Assembly: GCF_012844365.1 (NCBI RefSeq) | Contig: NZ_CP051626.1 | Location: forward strand, 2,356,001-2,420,000 | Length of the DNA stretch: 64,000 nt | Direction: 5' to 3' | Source of the DNA: Brevibacterium sp. 'Marine' | Lineage (GTDB): Bacteria > Actinomycetota > Actinomycetes > Actinomycetales > Brevibacteriaceae | Shown: in pieces, positions 51,395-59,698 of the stretch | Position numbering within the stretch: the first letter of the stretch is position 1 | How the letters are laid out: the number at the start of each line of letters is the position of its first letter | The notes under the pieces: generated by a model | Databases searched by the model: none | What the model was told of the DNA's origin: nothing | The model's input: only the letters and a program-made list of their open reading frames with translations | Made by a program: the position numbers and the translations under genes

Positions 51395-52969
51395 TCATCT
51401 GTGAACTTTACCTGGTTGTGCGTCGCCCAGTCGCATGGACAGCGCTGAGCGTGTCCTGGCCCGGTCGTCGAAATCGGTGACCGTGGTGCCCACGGTCTGG
51501 CCTGTCTCATGCCCCTTTCCCGCGATGAGCACGGTGGCGCGGGGGTCTGCTTTCGCGATCGCCTCATCGATGGCGGCACCGCGGTCGGCGACCTCGATGA
51601 TCTTTTTCACACGGGCCCGGCCCGCATCCACCTCGGCGTCGATTCCCTGCCTGATGGCGGCGCGGATCGTGTCGGGATCCTCGGTGCGCGGATTGTCGTC
51701 GGTGAGAACGATCACATCGGCCTCGCGTGCCGCCGCCTGCCCCATGCCGAAGCGTTTGCCGCGGTCCCGGTCGCCTCCGGCGCCGAAGACGATGATGAGT
51801 TCGTCGGAGTCGGCGTGCAGGGTCGCAAGCGCCTTCGCGATCGCATCAGGGGTATGGGAATAGTCGACGATGGCCCGCGGCAGGAGCTCGGGGTGGGATT
51901 CGCCGAGGGCCCGCGGTCCGGAGACGTCGATGATCTCCATCCGTCCCGGCACCGTGACCGCGAAGCTGCGGCCGATCGCATCGATGTCCGCGGCACTGAT
52001 ACCGGCTTCGATGAGCATCGAAGCGGCCAGGGCCGTGTTCGTGACGTTGAAGTCACCGGGCAGCGGTGAACGCAGACGGATGCTTCGTCCGTCGTCGAGA
52101 TGGAGCACGAAGTCGGAGACGCCCGGGGTGTGTTCGATGCGCCATCGGCTGCGGTCGTCGCGTCCTAAGGTGCGCACGGGCACCTGCGCGGCCTCGACCA
52201 TCCGCTCACCCCATTCGTCCTCGACGACGATGACGGCCTGATCGGAGAAGGTGCGGGTGAACAGCTGTGCCTTCGCCTCGAAGTACTCCTCCATCGTGTT
52301 GTGGAAGTCGAGATGGTCCTGGGACAGATTCGTGAACCCGGCGACGCGGAAGTGCGCCCCGTCGACACGATGCTGGCTGAGCGCGTGGGAGGAGACCTCC
52401 ATCGAACAGGTGTCGACCTCGGCCGCGCGCATCTTCGCGAACAGAGCGTGCAGTTCGGGGGCTTCGGGGGTCGTGCGCACGCTCGGCACGGTGTCCCCGG
52501 CGATGAGGATGGCGACCGTGCCGATGACGGCGGTGCGGTGCCCCAGTGCCTCGAGCATCCCGTCGGCCAGATAGGTCGTCGTGGTCTTTCCATTCGTTCC
52601 GGTGACACCGATGAGCTCCGGCACCGAGGTGGTCCCGTAGACGGCGGCGGAGACGAATCCGAGCACGGCGCGGGGGGCTTCGACGATGAGAGCGGTGACG
52701 CCTTCGAGCAGCTGCCGGCCGGCCTCGTCCGCGCTCAGTGCATCGGTGATGAGCTGCCAGCCCGCGTCGTCGGTGAGGATGGCGTCGACCCCGCCGCGGA
52801 TGAGTTCGGGAGCGAATTTCGCACCGTGGACGTTCGCGCCCGGCAGGGCGGCGTAGAGCTGACCGGGTGAGACCGCTCGGGAATCATGGGAGACTCCGGT
52901 GACCTCTGTCTCGGGGTCACCGTGGAGGGTGCCGGGTGCGATCGGCAGCAGCTGTGAGAAGCGCATCAT
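51395..52969 (-). CDS. murE: UDP-MurNAc-L-Ala-D-Glu ligase MurE (meso-Dap type)
   Basis: 524 residues from the ATG at 52969, which overlaps the ftsI stop as ATGA; in-frame ATGs at 52966 and 52975 also exist. Motifs: [31 protein letters not shown] (near 126), NLSQDHLDFHNTMEEY, and LTDDNPRTEDPDTI. The DNPR motif marks meso-diaminopimelate specificity, so the wall should carry meso-Dap in the stem peptide. Confidence 0.95.
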   Translation of the reverse strand: MMRFSQLLPIAPGTLHGDPETEVTGVSHDSRAVSPGQLYAALPGANVHGAKFAPELIRGGVDAILTDDAGWQLITDALSADEAGRQLLEGVTALIVEAPRAVLGFVSAAVYGTTSVPELIGVTGTNGKTTTTYLADGMLEALGHRTAVIGTVAILIAGDTVPSVRTTPEAPELHALFAKMRAAEVDTCSMEVSSHALSQHRVDGAHFRVAGFTNLSQDHLDFHNTMEEYFEAKAQLFTRTFSDQAVIVVEDEWGERMVEAAQVPVRTLGRDDRSRWRIEHTPGVSDFVLHLDDGRSIRLRSPLPGDFNVTNTALAASMLIEAGISAADIDAIGRSFAVTVPGRMEIIDVSGPRALGESHPELLPRAIVDYSHTPDAIAKALATLHADSDELIIVFGAGGDRDRGKRFGMGQAAAREADVIVLTDDNPRTEDPDTIRAAIRQGIDAEVDAGRARVKKIIEVADRGAAIDEAIAKADPRATVLIAGKGHETGQTVGTTVTDFDDRARTRSALSMRLGDAQPGKVHR

Positions 52970-54747
52970 TTCCATTCTCGAGCGGGCAGATCTGGTTTCT
53001 GCGTCGACGGTGGGATCTTGAGATGCCGCATCGCGAAGCCCGCGACATCGGAGAAGACGGGAGCGGCGGCCTGTCCACCGTAGTAGCCGTTCCGAGGCCG
53101 CTGCAAAGTCACGGAGATCGCCAGTTCGGGATCTTCGGCGGGCAGGACGCCGACGAACGAGGCGGTGTAGCCGTCATAGCCTCCGCCTTCTGCTGCCGGT
53201 GCCTGCGCGGTACCGGTCTTTCCGGCGACGCGGTAGCCCGAGACCTGGGCGGACTTGCCCGTGCCTTCGGCGACGACGCCTTCGAGCATCCGCAGGGTCT
53301 CGTCGGCGGCCTTCTTGCTCACCACCCGCTCCTTCTCTCCGGCGGGGGTGGAGATGGTGCGGCCGTTGGGGGTGATCATTCCGTCGACGAGTCGAGAGGG
53401 GACGTGGACTCCCCCGTTGGCGATGGTGGAGATGACGTCGGTGGTCTGCAGTGCGTTCGCGGCCACTCCCTGACCGAACATCACGGTGTACTTCGTGCGT
53501 CCGTCCCATTCTTCGTACGGGTGGAGGATGCCCGAGGTCTCGGCCGGGAAGCCGATGCCCGAACCGGAACCGAAGCCGAACTTCTTCATGTATGCGTAGC
53601 GCTGGGCTTCGGTGAGCTCTTTTCCGGCCAGGATGGTGCCGGTGTTCGAGGATTCGGCGAGGATCCCGGCGAAGGTGAGCTTCTCATCGGGGTGTTCGTG
53701 GGAGTCGCGGAACTCTTCGTCATTCGGCGCTTTCCACTTGTCCGGGACGGTGAATTCCTGTTCGGGCGTGACGAGCCCCTGATCGAGCAGCGCCGCGGCG
53801 GTGACCATCTTCGCGGTCGAACCCGGTTCGAACACATCGGTGAAGATGCGCGAACCGCGGTCGTTGCCGTCGACCTTGCCCGGCGAGTTCGGGTCGACCG
53901 TGGGAGCGTCTGCGGCGGTGATGATGCGTCCCGTCTTGACCTCTTTGATGACGATGGATGCAGATTCGGCTTTGTGCTTCTTCCGCTGCTCCTCGATGGC
54001 CTGCTGGGCGTAGTACTGCATCGCGGGATCGATGGTTGTCTGCAGACCTTGGCCGTCGACGGCGTCCTTCATGTTGTTGTCGCCGAGCGGGATGATCTCT
54101 CCGCGTGCACCGCGCTCGTACTGCTGCTGGCCGTCCGTGCCCGACAGCTGTTCGTCGTAGGCCATCTCGAGTCCGGCCTGGGCCGTGCCGTCGGAGCTGA
54201 GGAAGCCGACGAGGTTGCCGGCGACTCCGCCGGCGGGGTACGAACGCACCGAGTACTCCTCGGCGGAGATTCCGAGGACTTCGAGCTTCTTCACCTCACG
54301 CCAGGTCTCCGCGGTCAGTCCCTTCGCGACGGGGTTCCAGCGTTTGTCGCCGACGAGTTTGGGGTAGAGCAGACCGGGGTCGGTGTTCAGCGGCTTCGAC
54401 AGGGCTTCGGCTGCTCCCCAGGCCCCGACGAGTTCGCCGTCGACTTCGTACTGGGCGACGTTTTGCTGGTCGACGACGAGCTGGTAGCGGGACACGCTGT
54501 CGGCGAGCACGGTGCCGTCGGCGGCCAGGATCTGTCCGCGATCGGCCGGCAGCGTCCGGGTGACCAGCCGGTTCGACAGTGCCTTCTCTGCCAGCTTCAT
54601 CGAGTCCATGCCCTGGATCGACACAAGCCGGACGGAGGTGATGAGGAGGACGAGGATCGAGACTGCGGCGATGAAGCCCATCCGCAGGCGCAGATTGGGG
54701 CCATCGCCCTTGCGCTTCCTCTTAAGTCGGGTTGTGCGTGAGCCCAT
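52966..54747 (-). CDS. ftsI: Septal peptidoglycan transpeptidase FtsI (PBP3/PBP2x class)
   Basis: 593 residues, class B penicillin-binding protein. Short basic cytosolic tail, one membrane helix (about 23-42), pedestal domain, then transpeptidase with SxxK in EPGSTAKM (near 309), SxN in SSNTG (near 367) and KTG in AGKTGTAQ (near 510). Cross-links septal peptidoglycan with FtsW. The N-terminus is very basic (RLKRKRKG). No PASTA domain. Gap of 75 bp to ftsL; overlaps murE at its end. Confidence 0.96.
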   Translation of the reverse strand: MGSRTTRLKRKRKGDGPNLRLRMGFIAAVSILVLLITSVRLVSIQGMDSMKLAEKALSNRLVTRTLPADRGQILAADGTVLADSVSRYQLVVDQQNVAQYEVDGELVGAWGAAEALSKPLNTDPGLLYPKLVGDKRWNPVAKGLTAETWREVKKLEVLGISAEEYSVRSYPAGGVAGNLVGFLSSDGTAQAGLEMAYDEQLSGTDGQQQYERGARGEIIPLGDNNMKDAVDGQGLQTTIDPAMQYYAQQAIEEQRKKHKAESASIVIKEVKTGRIITAADAPTVDPNSPGKVDGNDRGSRIFTDVFEPGSTAKMVTAAALLDQGLVTPEQEFTVPDKWKAPNDEEFRDSHEHPDEKLTFAGILAESSNTGTILAGKELTEAQRYAYMKKFGFGSGSGIGFPAETSGILHPYEEWDGRTKYTVMFGQGVAANALQTTDVISTIANGGVHVPSRLVDGMITPNGRTISTPAGEKERVVSKKAADETLRMLEGVVAEGTGKSAQVSGYRVAGKTGTAQAPAAEGGGYDGYTASFVGVLPAEDPELAISVTLQRPRNGYYGGQAAAPVFSDVAGFAMRHLKIPPSTQKPDLPAREWK

Positions 54748-54822
54748 TGCTTGAGTCCTCGGTCCTTGGTGTGGTCGGCGAATGATTCGGTCAGGCCGTT
54801 CCCCGGTCCCGGTGAGCTCGGA

Positions 54823-55389
54823 CTACTTCGGTGCCTCCTGGCTCGGAGCCGCCACGTCCTGGCTCGGGCTGCCCCCGACGACCGGGAGCTTCTCATCCGA
54901 TCGTAGATTGGGTCGGATGTCATCGCGTGTATCGGCGCGCGGGCCGGGCACGACTGTGGGCTCTTTCTCACCGCTGACGTCGATGCCGGGTGCGTCGATG
55001 ATCTTCCCGGTCTTCGCATCGAGGAACTCCGGGGAGGAATCCCTGACGAGGCCGAGCTCCTCGGCGGCCAGGGCGATGTTCTGCGGGGACTCGCGATACG
55101 AGTTGTCCTCGACGAGGCGGTCCTTCTGTTCGGCCAGGGCTTCCTTCTGACTCGTCAGCTGGTCGACCTTGTAGGAGGTGTTGGCCACGAAGATGTTGAG
55201 CAGCAGCACGGCCACCAGGGCGGCCAACAGGATCCCCACGCACAGCATCGAGAAGGGCAGACGGGACTTCGGCAGTTCGAACTTGAGCAGCCGAAGCTTC
55301 GCTCCGCCCTGCTGACCACCGGCTTCTTCGAGCCGGCGGGAGCGTTCGGTGAAGTGGGGCTGACCCGCGGTCGCCTGAGAATTCCTCAC
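54823..55389 (-). CDS. ftsL: FtsL-like divisome coiled-coil membrane protein
   Basis: 188 residues. Cytosolic N-terminus (about 1-45), one membrane helix (about 47-68), a coiled coil (about 72-100, TSYKVDQLTSQKEALAEQKDRL) and an extended acidic/Pro tail. Identification rests on topology and place between rsmH and ftsI, since FtsL sequences diverge strongly. The GTG start overlaps the rsmH stop (GTGA). The tail beyond residue 120 is longer than in E. coli FtsL. Confidence 0.87.
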   Translation of the reverse strand: MRNSQATAGQPHFTERSRRLEEAGGQQGGAKLRLLKFELPKSRLPFSMLCVGILLAALVAVLLLNIFVANTSYKVDQLTSQKEALAEQKDRLVEDNSYRESPQNIALAAEELGLVRDSSPEFLDAKTGKIIDAPGIDVSGEKEPTVVPGPRADTRDDIRPNLRSDEKLPVVGGSPSQDVAAPSQEAPK

Positions 55390-56351
55390 GATCGTGCCTC
55401 CCTGATCTTCTGCACTGCCCGCAGGCGGACGCTCGCCGCCCGCGGGTTGGTCTCTGCTTCGTGCTCATCGGCCATTTCGGCGCCTCTGATGATCTCCGCC
55501 AGCCAGGGCTGGTGCTCTTCGGGGACGACCGGCAGGTCCGGCGGTGCCGAGGAGGTCGTGGCCGCCCGGAAGGTCTTCTTCACGATCGTGTCCTCCAGCG
55601 ACTGGTAGGACTCGATGACGGCCACTCCCCCGAGGTGCAGCGCTTCCAGGGCCGCAGGCAGCGCGGTGCGCAGCACTCCGAGTTCGTCGTTGACCTCGAT
55701 GCGCAGGGCTTGGAACGTGCGTTTGGCGGGGTGGGAGCGCTTCTTCGTCTGCGGGATCACCCGCGAGAGCATGGCCGCGAGCTGGTCCGAGGTCTCCCAT
55801 GGAGTGTGGGTCCGGTCGGTGACGAGGATCTTCGCGATCCTGCCGGCCAGCTTCTCCTCGCCGTATTCGCGCAGGATGCGGCGCAGCTCGGCTTCGGAGT
55901 AGGTCGCCAGCACTGTCGCGGCGGTGAGGTCCTGGGTGCGGTCCATGCGCATGTCCAGGGGCGCCGGTCGGGAATAGGAGAAGCCGCGTTCGTCTTCGTC
56001 GAGCTGCAGGGAGGAGACTCCCAGGTCGAGCAGGATCGCGCTGATCGATTCGATGCCGAGGTCGGCGAGGACGTCGGGCAGCTCATCGTCGACGGCGTGG
56101 ACGATGTCGGTGCGATCGGCGAAGGGGGCCAGACGTTCGGTGGCGATGTCGATGGCCTGCAGGTCCCGGTCGATGCCGACGAGGTGGACATCGTCGAAGG
56201 CCGTGAGCACGGCTTCTGCGTGCCCGCCCATTCCCAGGGTGCCGTCGACGACGACCGGGGCGAGCCCGGCTCTGCGAGCGGCTTCGACGCCGACGCCGAT
56301 GAGTTCGACCACGCGCTCGAGGAGCACCGGTACGTGCTGCTGAGCTGTCAT
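55386..56351 (-). CDS. rsmH: 16S rRNA (cytosine1402-N4)-methyltransferase RsmH
   Basis: 321 residues (MraW). Methylates N4 of C1402 in 16S rRNA, in the P site, with SAM. Motifs: HVPVLLERVVELI at the N-terminus, VDGTLGMGGHAEAVL, GIDRDLQAID, LLDLGVSSLQLDEDERGFSY, PLDMRMD and HPAKRTFQALRIEVNDEL. The ATG at 56351 has GAAGGA 7 bases upstream; the upstream in-frame stretch is unsupported. It lies 180 bp after mraZ. Confidence 0.96.
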   Translation of the reverse strand: MTAQQHVPVLLERVVELIGVGVEAARRAGLAPVVVDGTLGMGGHAEAVLTAFDDVHLVGIDRDLQAIDIATERLAPFADRTDIVHAVDDELPDVLADLGIESISAILLDLGVSSLQLDEDERGFSYSRPAPLDMRMDRTQDLTAATVLATYSEAELRRILREYGEEKLAGRIAKILVTDRTHTPWETSDQLAAMLSRVIPQTKKRSHPAKRTFQALRIEVNDELGVLRTALPAALEALHLGGVAVIESYQSLEDTIVKKTFRAATTSSAPPDLPVVPEEHQPWLAEIIRGAEMADEHEAETNPRAASVRLRAVQKIREARS

Positions 56352-56476
56352 GCGTGGGTCCTTCGTGTGGGTGCGTGTTTCGGGGCGTGTGCTGCGTGTG
56401 CGCTGCTGGAGCCAGAACCTTGACCGCCGTGGCCCTGCCACCGGGGAAGTGTGTCAGGACGTCCGAGCTTCGGAAA

Positions 56477-56491
56477 CGGGGAAGTTCCCCG
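56477..56491. promoter_or_regulatory. Hairpin in the mraZ-rsmH intergenic region
   Basis: CGGGGAA-g-TTCCCCG is a 15-bp odd palindrome located 41 bp past the mraZ stop and 126 bp before rsmH. No T-run follows on the minus strand. It could be a weak terminator/attenuator or RNA-processing site that sets the mraZ to rsmH ratio. Confidence 0.4.
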
Positions 56492-56531
56492 AAACTCGAG
56501 CACGGCGGGCAAGGATCAAGCCCGAGCAGAA

Positions 56532-56963
56532 TCAGATCACTCCGGGGATCACCTCCTCTTCGCGTTCGGCGAAGGCCTGCTGAGCGCCGACGAGGTAGTC
56601 CTCCCAGGTCGGTGCATCCCAGATCTCGACTCGGTTTCCCATGCCGATCACTGCGACTTCCCTGGTCAGTGATGCGTACTGCCGCAATATGTTCGGGACC
56701 GTGATGCGTCCCTGTTTGTCCGGTTGATCCGCAAATGCCGCCGACAGGAACACACGCTGGTAATCGCGGGCTTCCTTATTCGTCTTCGGCGCGTTCTGGA
56801 TTCGCGCGTGCTCGGCTTCGAACTCCGTGGTGGGGAACAGGGTGAGGCAGTTCTCCTGGCCACGGGTCAGAACGAGTCCGGGCGACAGCTCCTCGCGGAA
56901 CTTTGCGGGCAGGATGAGGCGACCTTTGTCGTCGAGCTTCTGCATATGAGTGCCCAAGAACAT
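56532..56963 (-). CDS. mraZ: MraZ, DNA-binding regulator of the dcw cluster
   Basis: 143 residues. Two SpoVT-AbrB DNA-binding halves, each with a DxxGR motif: KLDDKGRLILPAKFREEL (about 9-26) and QPDKQGRITVPNILRQY (about 78-95). In other bacteria it forms an octameric ring that binds tandem GTGG-type repeats at its own promoter and represses or activates the division cluster. The ATG at 56963 has AGGGGTGAG 6 bases upstream. Three GTGG boxes at 10-bp spacing lie about 42-65 bp upstream of the start. Confidence 0.96.
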   Translation of the reverse strand: MFLGTHMQKLDDKGRLILPAKFREELSPGLVLTRGQENCLTLFPTTEFEAEHARIQNAPKTNKEARDYQRVFLSAAFADQPDKQGRITVPNILRQYASLTREVAVIGMGNRVEIWDAPTWEDYLVGAQQAFAEREEEVIPGVI

Positions 56964-57004
56964 GTCGTCTCACCCCTTTCGAAACCCATCGGCTCCGATA
57001 GCAA

Positions 57005-57028
57005 CCACAGTACTCCACTTCCCTCCAC
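57005..57028 (-). promoter_or_regulatory. MraZ box: three GTGG repeats at 10-bp spacing
   Basis: Read on the minus strand: GTGGA-gggaa-GTGGA-gtact-GTGG, with CCAC on the plus strand at 57005, 57015 and 57025. The repeat unit, exact helical-turn spacing and place just upstream of mraZ match the known MraZ operators (tandem TGGGN/GTGG-type repeats with 5-nt spacers). Autoregulation of the dcw promoter is the inferred role. Confidence 0.82.
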
Positions 57029-57087
57029 GGATTCCAGCTTCTGATCCAAACGATACGACGAAACGAACGTTTTCCCAGGTCAGATAG

Positions 57088-57103
57088 GTGGAGGAAAGTG
57101 GGG
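57088..57103 (+). promoter_or_regulatory. GTGG pair facing moxR, near copy of the MraZ box
   Basis: GTGGAGGAAAGTGGGG: two GTGG elements 10 bp apart on the plus strand, differing at two positions from the first two repeats of the mraZ box. An exact 16-bp second copy lies at 57284-57299. Confidence 0.6.
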
Positions 57104-57248
57104 AAAATTTCCCGAAGGCGCGTCGCGAGAGTGTCGGACGGGCGGGATTCAGTGCGTTCACACAAGGGGTGGTCCGCCTCGGCGAGAGCAGCGAGAACGG
57201 CAGGGATCCGCGAGAATCCGCGGATCGCGGATGATCCCCCGCACCGAG

Positions 57249-57321
57249 GTGGAGGCGAACGGGGAGGAAAGTGGAGGGTCCGCGTGGAGGAAAGTGGGGA
57301 GGTGGGTGGGGAGTGGAGTGG
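57249..57321 (+). promoter_or_regulatory. Cluster of GTGG repeats upstream of moxR
   Basis: GTGG occurs at 57249, 57271, 57284, 57294, 57302, 57306, 57313 and 57318. The pair 57284/57294 is the sequence GTGGAGGAAAGTGGGG, identical to 57088-57103. The 11-mer GAGGAAAGTGG occurs three times (57091, 57264, 57287). The cluster ends about 100 bp before the moxR start. MraZ binding is the natural hypothesis; the phase of the last repeats is irregular. Confidence 0.58.
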
Positions 57322-57423
57322 GGGTCGCCTCGGGGAGCAGCTGGGAGAGGCCGGAGACGGGGGTGACGAAGCTGAAAGAATCTCGTGTGGCTGGGGTGCC
57401 GGCTTTCAGGGACAATAGAGGGT

Positions 57424-58413
57424 ATGTCGACCAGCCAAGAAGGTACACAGACCAATTCCGTGATCGGCGCCGAACACATCGAGTGGGTGCAGAATCTGAC
57501 CTCGCGGGCACGCACAGCGATGAACGCGGTCCTCGAAGGCAAGGATGAGGCCGTCGGGCTCTCGCTCATCGCGCTGCTCGCCGGCGGACACGTCCTCCTC
57601 GAAGACGTCCCCGGCGTCGGCAAGACCCTGTTGGCCCGTGCCATGGGCAAGGTCGTCGACGGCTCCGTGCGCCGCATCCAGTTCACGCCGGACCTGCTGC
57701 CCACCGACGTCGTGGGCGTGAACCTGTTCAACCAGGAGACTCGCCACTTCGAGTTCCGGCAGGGCCCGGTGTTCGCGAACATCGTCATCGCCGATGAGAT
57801 CAACCGCGCGTCCCCGAAGACGCAGTCGGCGATGCTCGAGTGCATGGCCGAGGGCCAGGCGACGATCGACGGGCAGACCTATCCGATGCCCACTCCGTTC
57901 ATCGTCGTCGCCACTCAGAACCCGATCGACATGGAGGGCACCTACGCTCTGCCCGAGGCGCAGCGCGACCGCTTCCTCACCCGCATCTCCCTGGGATACC
58001 CGGCGACGTCCGATGAGGTCGACCTGTTGGACAACCAGATCCAGAACGATCCCCTCGAGACCGCCGCCGCGGTGACGAACCTCGAGCAGATCACCCAGGC
58101 GCGCACGATCGTCCGCCACGTCTCGGCGAGCCGGGCGCTGCGCGAATACATCGTGGCGATCCTCCATGCCACCCGCGGCGATCAGGCGATCCTGCTCGGC
58201 AGCTCCCCGCGCGGCGGTGTCCACCTGCTGCGCGCGGCGAAGGCTCGCGCGGCCCTGTCGGGACGCACCTTCGTCACCCCCGACGATGTGCAGGCTCTGG
58301 CCCCGTACATCCTCGCCCACCGCATCATCCCCCGCGACGGAGACGACGCGGAGCTGGCTGCCGACCTCATCGGTCGGGTGCTGTCCCGCGTGCCCGTCTC
58401 GACGAACCAGTGA
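57424..58413 (+). CDS. MoxR-family AAA+ ATPase
   Basis: 329 residues. AAA_3 ATPase with Walker A EDVPGVGKTLLAR (near 60-70), Walker B ADEINRASPKTQSAMLE (near 121), the sensor region TQNPIDMEGTYALPEAQRDRF and a C-terminal lid. MoxR ATPases act as chaperones for proteins encoded beside them, here the DUF58 and transglutaminase proteins. The ATG at 57424 has no useful ribosome site; GACAAT ends 7 bases upstream, so a leaderless transcript is likely. First gene of a three-gene operon divergent from mraZ. Confidence 0.94.
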   Translation: MSTSQEGTQTNSVIGAEHIEWVQNLTSRARTAMNAVLEGKDEAVGLSLIALLAGGHVLLEDVPGVGKTLLARAMGKVVDGSVRRIQFTPDLLPTDVVGVNLFNQETRHFEFRQGPVFANIVIADEINRASPKTQSAMLECMAEGQATIDGQTYPMPTPFIVVATQNPIDMEGTYALPEAQRDRFLTRISLGYPATSDEVDLLDNQIQNDPLETAAAVTNLEQITQARTIVRHVSASRALREYIVAILHATRGDQAILLGSSPRGGVHLLRAAKARAALSGRTFVTPDDVQALAPYILAHRIIPRDGDDAELAADLIGRVLSRVPVSTNQ

Positions 58414-58417
58414 CCGC

Positions 58418-59698
58418 ATGCGACTGAGCACTTCGGGAATCATCTTCGTCCTGGCCGGGGCGGCCCTCATCATCACGGCCTACCGCTTCGCGCTGCCCGG
58501 TCTGCTTCCGGCCGGTCTGCTGCTGCTCGGCCTGGTCCTGCTCTCGGCGCTGCTCATCCTGTGGGGCACCCGGCGGGTGTCGATCACGATGAGCACGAAC
58601 CTCCACGAGGTGGCGCTGTCGCCCTCGCACAACCGCTACCCGTTGGCCGCCGAGGGCAAAGAAGTCGAAGTGCAGGCGCGCGTGACCAACATCGGTCAGC
58701 TCGCGATGCCGGCCGCGACGATCGACTTCGTTCCGGCCGAAGGCTTCGGCGACTCCACCTCCGGTGATGTTCCGGCTCTGGCTCATGGGGCTTCGCAGAC
58801 GGTGCTGACGTCCTTCACCCCCAACCGCCGCGGCGTGACCGGGATCGATGCGGTCCTCATCACCGTGTTCGGGCCCTTCGGCCTGGTGAAGATGAAGAAG
58901 AAGGTCCACGGGGCCTTCCCCGTGGCCGTGTCCGTGCCGATCCTGGCCGCGCGCATTCCGCAGGATTCGTCGATCCGGCCCGCCCGCCTCGATGACGGCA
59001 AGGTCCGCACCGGACACACCACCCGGGACTTCCACACGCGTGAGTACGTGCCCGGCGATGACCTGCGGCATGTGCATTGGCCCTCGACGGCGAAGTCCGG
59101 CGAGCTCATGGTCCGACACGAAGCCGATGAGGAGACGCTCCATGCGCTCATCCTCATCGACCTCGTCGCCGATGAGGGTGCCGAGGAGCCGAGCGATCTC
59201 GAGATCGAGTTCCTGCTCGCCGCGGCCACCGCAGCCGGAACCGCGTTCCTCAAGTCCGATTACGAGGTCAATGTCGTCGCTCCCGGACACCAGATCAGAT
59301 TCAAAGGAGCCCGCGAGATCGACAAGCTGCGTCTTCTGACCGCCCTTGTGCGCCCGGGCAGGGTCGAACTGCCGTCGCACGACAACCCGAATCACATCGT
59401 CATCTGCTCCGTCGGTGATCAGCGCGGACAGGAACTCGCCTCCCACTTCTCCCGTCGTGTGCCGGTGACTCTGCGCACGCTCAGCGAGATCGACGATCTG
59501 ACGATGCTCGGTCTCAGCGAAGATCTGCCGGAGTCGTGGACGACCTTCGAGACCAAGCGCTCTCGCAGCGGCACCGGACGGACCTCGGCCGACCCCGGAC
59601 CGGGCACAACCGGTGCCGGCGGCGCCTCCTCGACGCCGGGAGGCGCAGCTGCGACTCCCAGAGGTGCGCGCGCGACACCGCAGGGGGTGCGCCGATGA
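58418..59698 (+). CDS. DUF58 (vWA-like) membrane-anchored protein
   Basis: 426 residues. Two membrane segments at the N-terminus (about 6-24 and 28-50), a beta-rich region (about 60-180), then the DUF58 signature REYVPGDDLRHVHWPSTAKSGELMVR (near 209) and a vWA-like domain with LILIDLVADEG in place of a full MIDAS. The C-terminal tail (about 385-426) is Gly/Thr/Pro-rich and probably disordered. It follows moxR by 4 bp and overlaps the next gene by ATGA. A typical partner of MoxR. Confidence 0.92.
   Translation: MRLSTSGIIFVLAGAALIITAYRFALPGLLPAGLLLLGLVLLSALLILWGTRRVSITMSTNLHEVALSPSHNRYPLAAEGKEVEVQARVTNIGQLAMPAATIDFVPAEGFGDSTSGDVPALAHGASQTVLTSFTPNRRGVTGIDAVLITVFGPFGLVKMKKKVHGAFPVAVSVPILAARIPQDSSIRPARLDDGKVRTGHTTRDFHTREYVPGDDLRHVHWPSTAKSGELMVRHEADEETLHALILIDLVADEGAEEPSDLEIEFLLAAATAAGTAFLKSDYEVNVVAPGHQIRFKGAREIDKLRLLTALVRPGRVELPSHDNPNHIVICSVGDQRGQELASHFSRRVPVTLRTLSEIDDLTMLGLSEDLPESWTTFETKRSRSGTGRTSADPGPGTTGAGGASSTPGGAAATPRGARATPQGVRR

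Larger units (their letters stand above)
56964..57423. other. Divergent control region between mraZ and moxR
   Basis: 460 bp without a gene. From the mraZ side: ribosome site, three minus-strand GTGG boxes (57005-57028), a plus-strand pair (57088-57103), a nested palindrome (57206-57232) built from ATCCGCG/CGCGGAT units, a dense plus-strand GTGG cluster (57249-57321), and the moxR -10 candidate GACAAT (57411-57416). The plus strand from 57240 to 57330 is strikingly purine-rich and poor in C. Confidence 0.7.
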
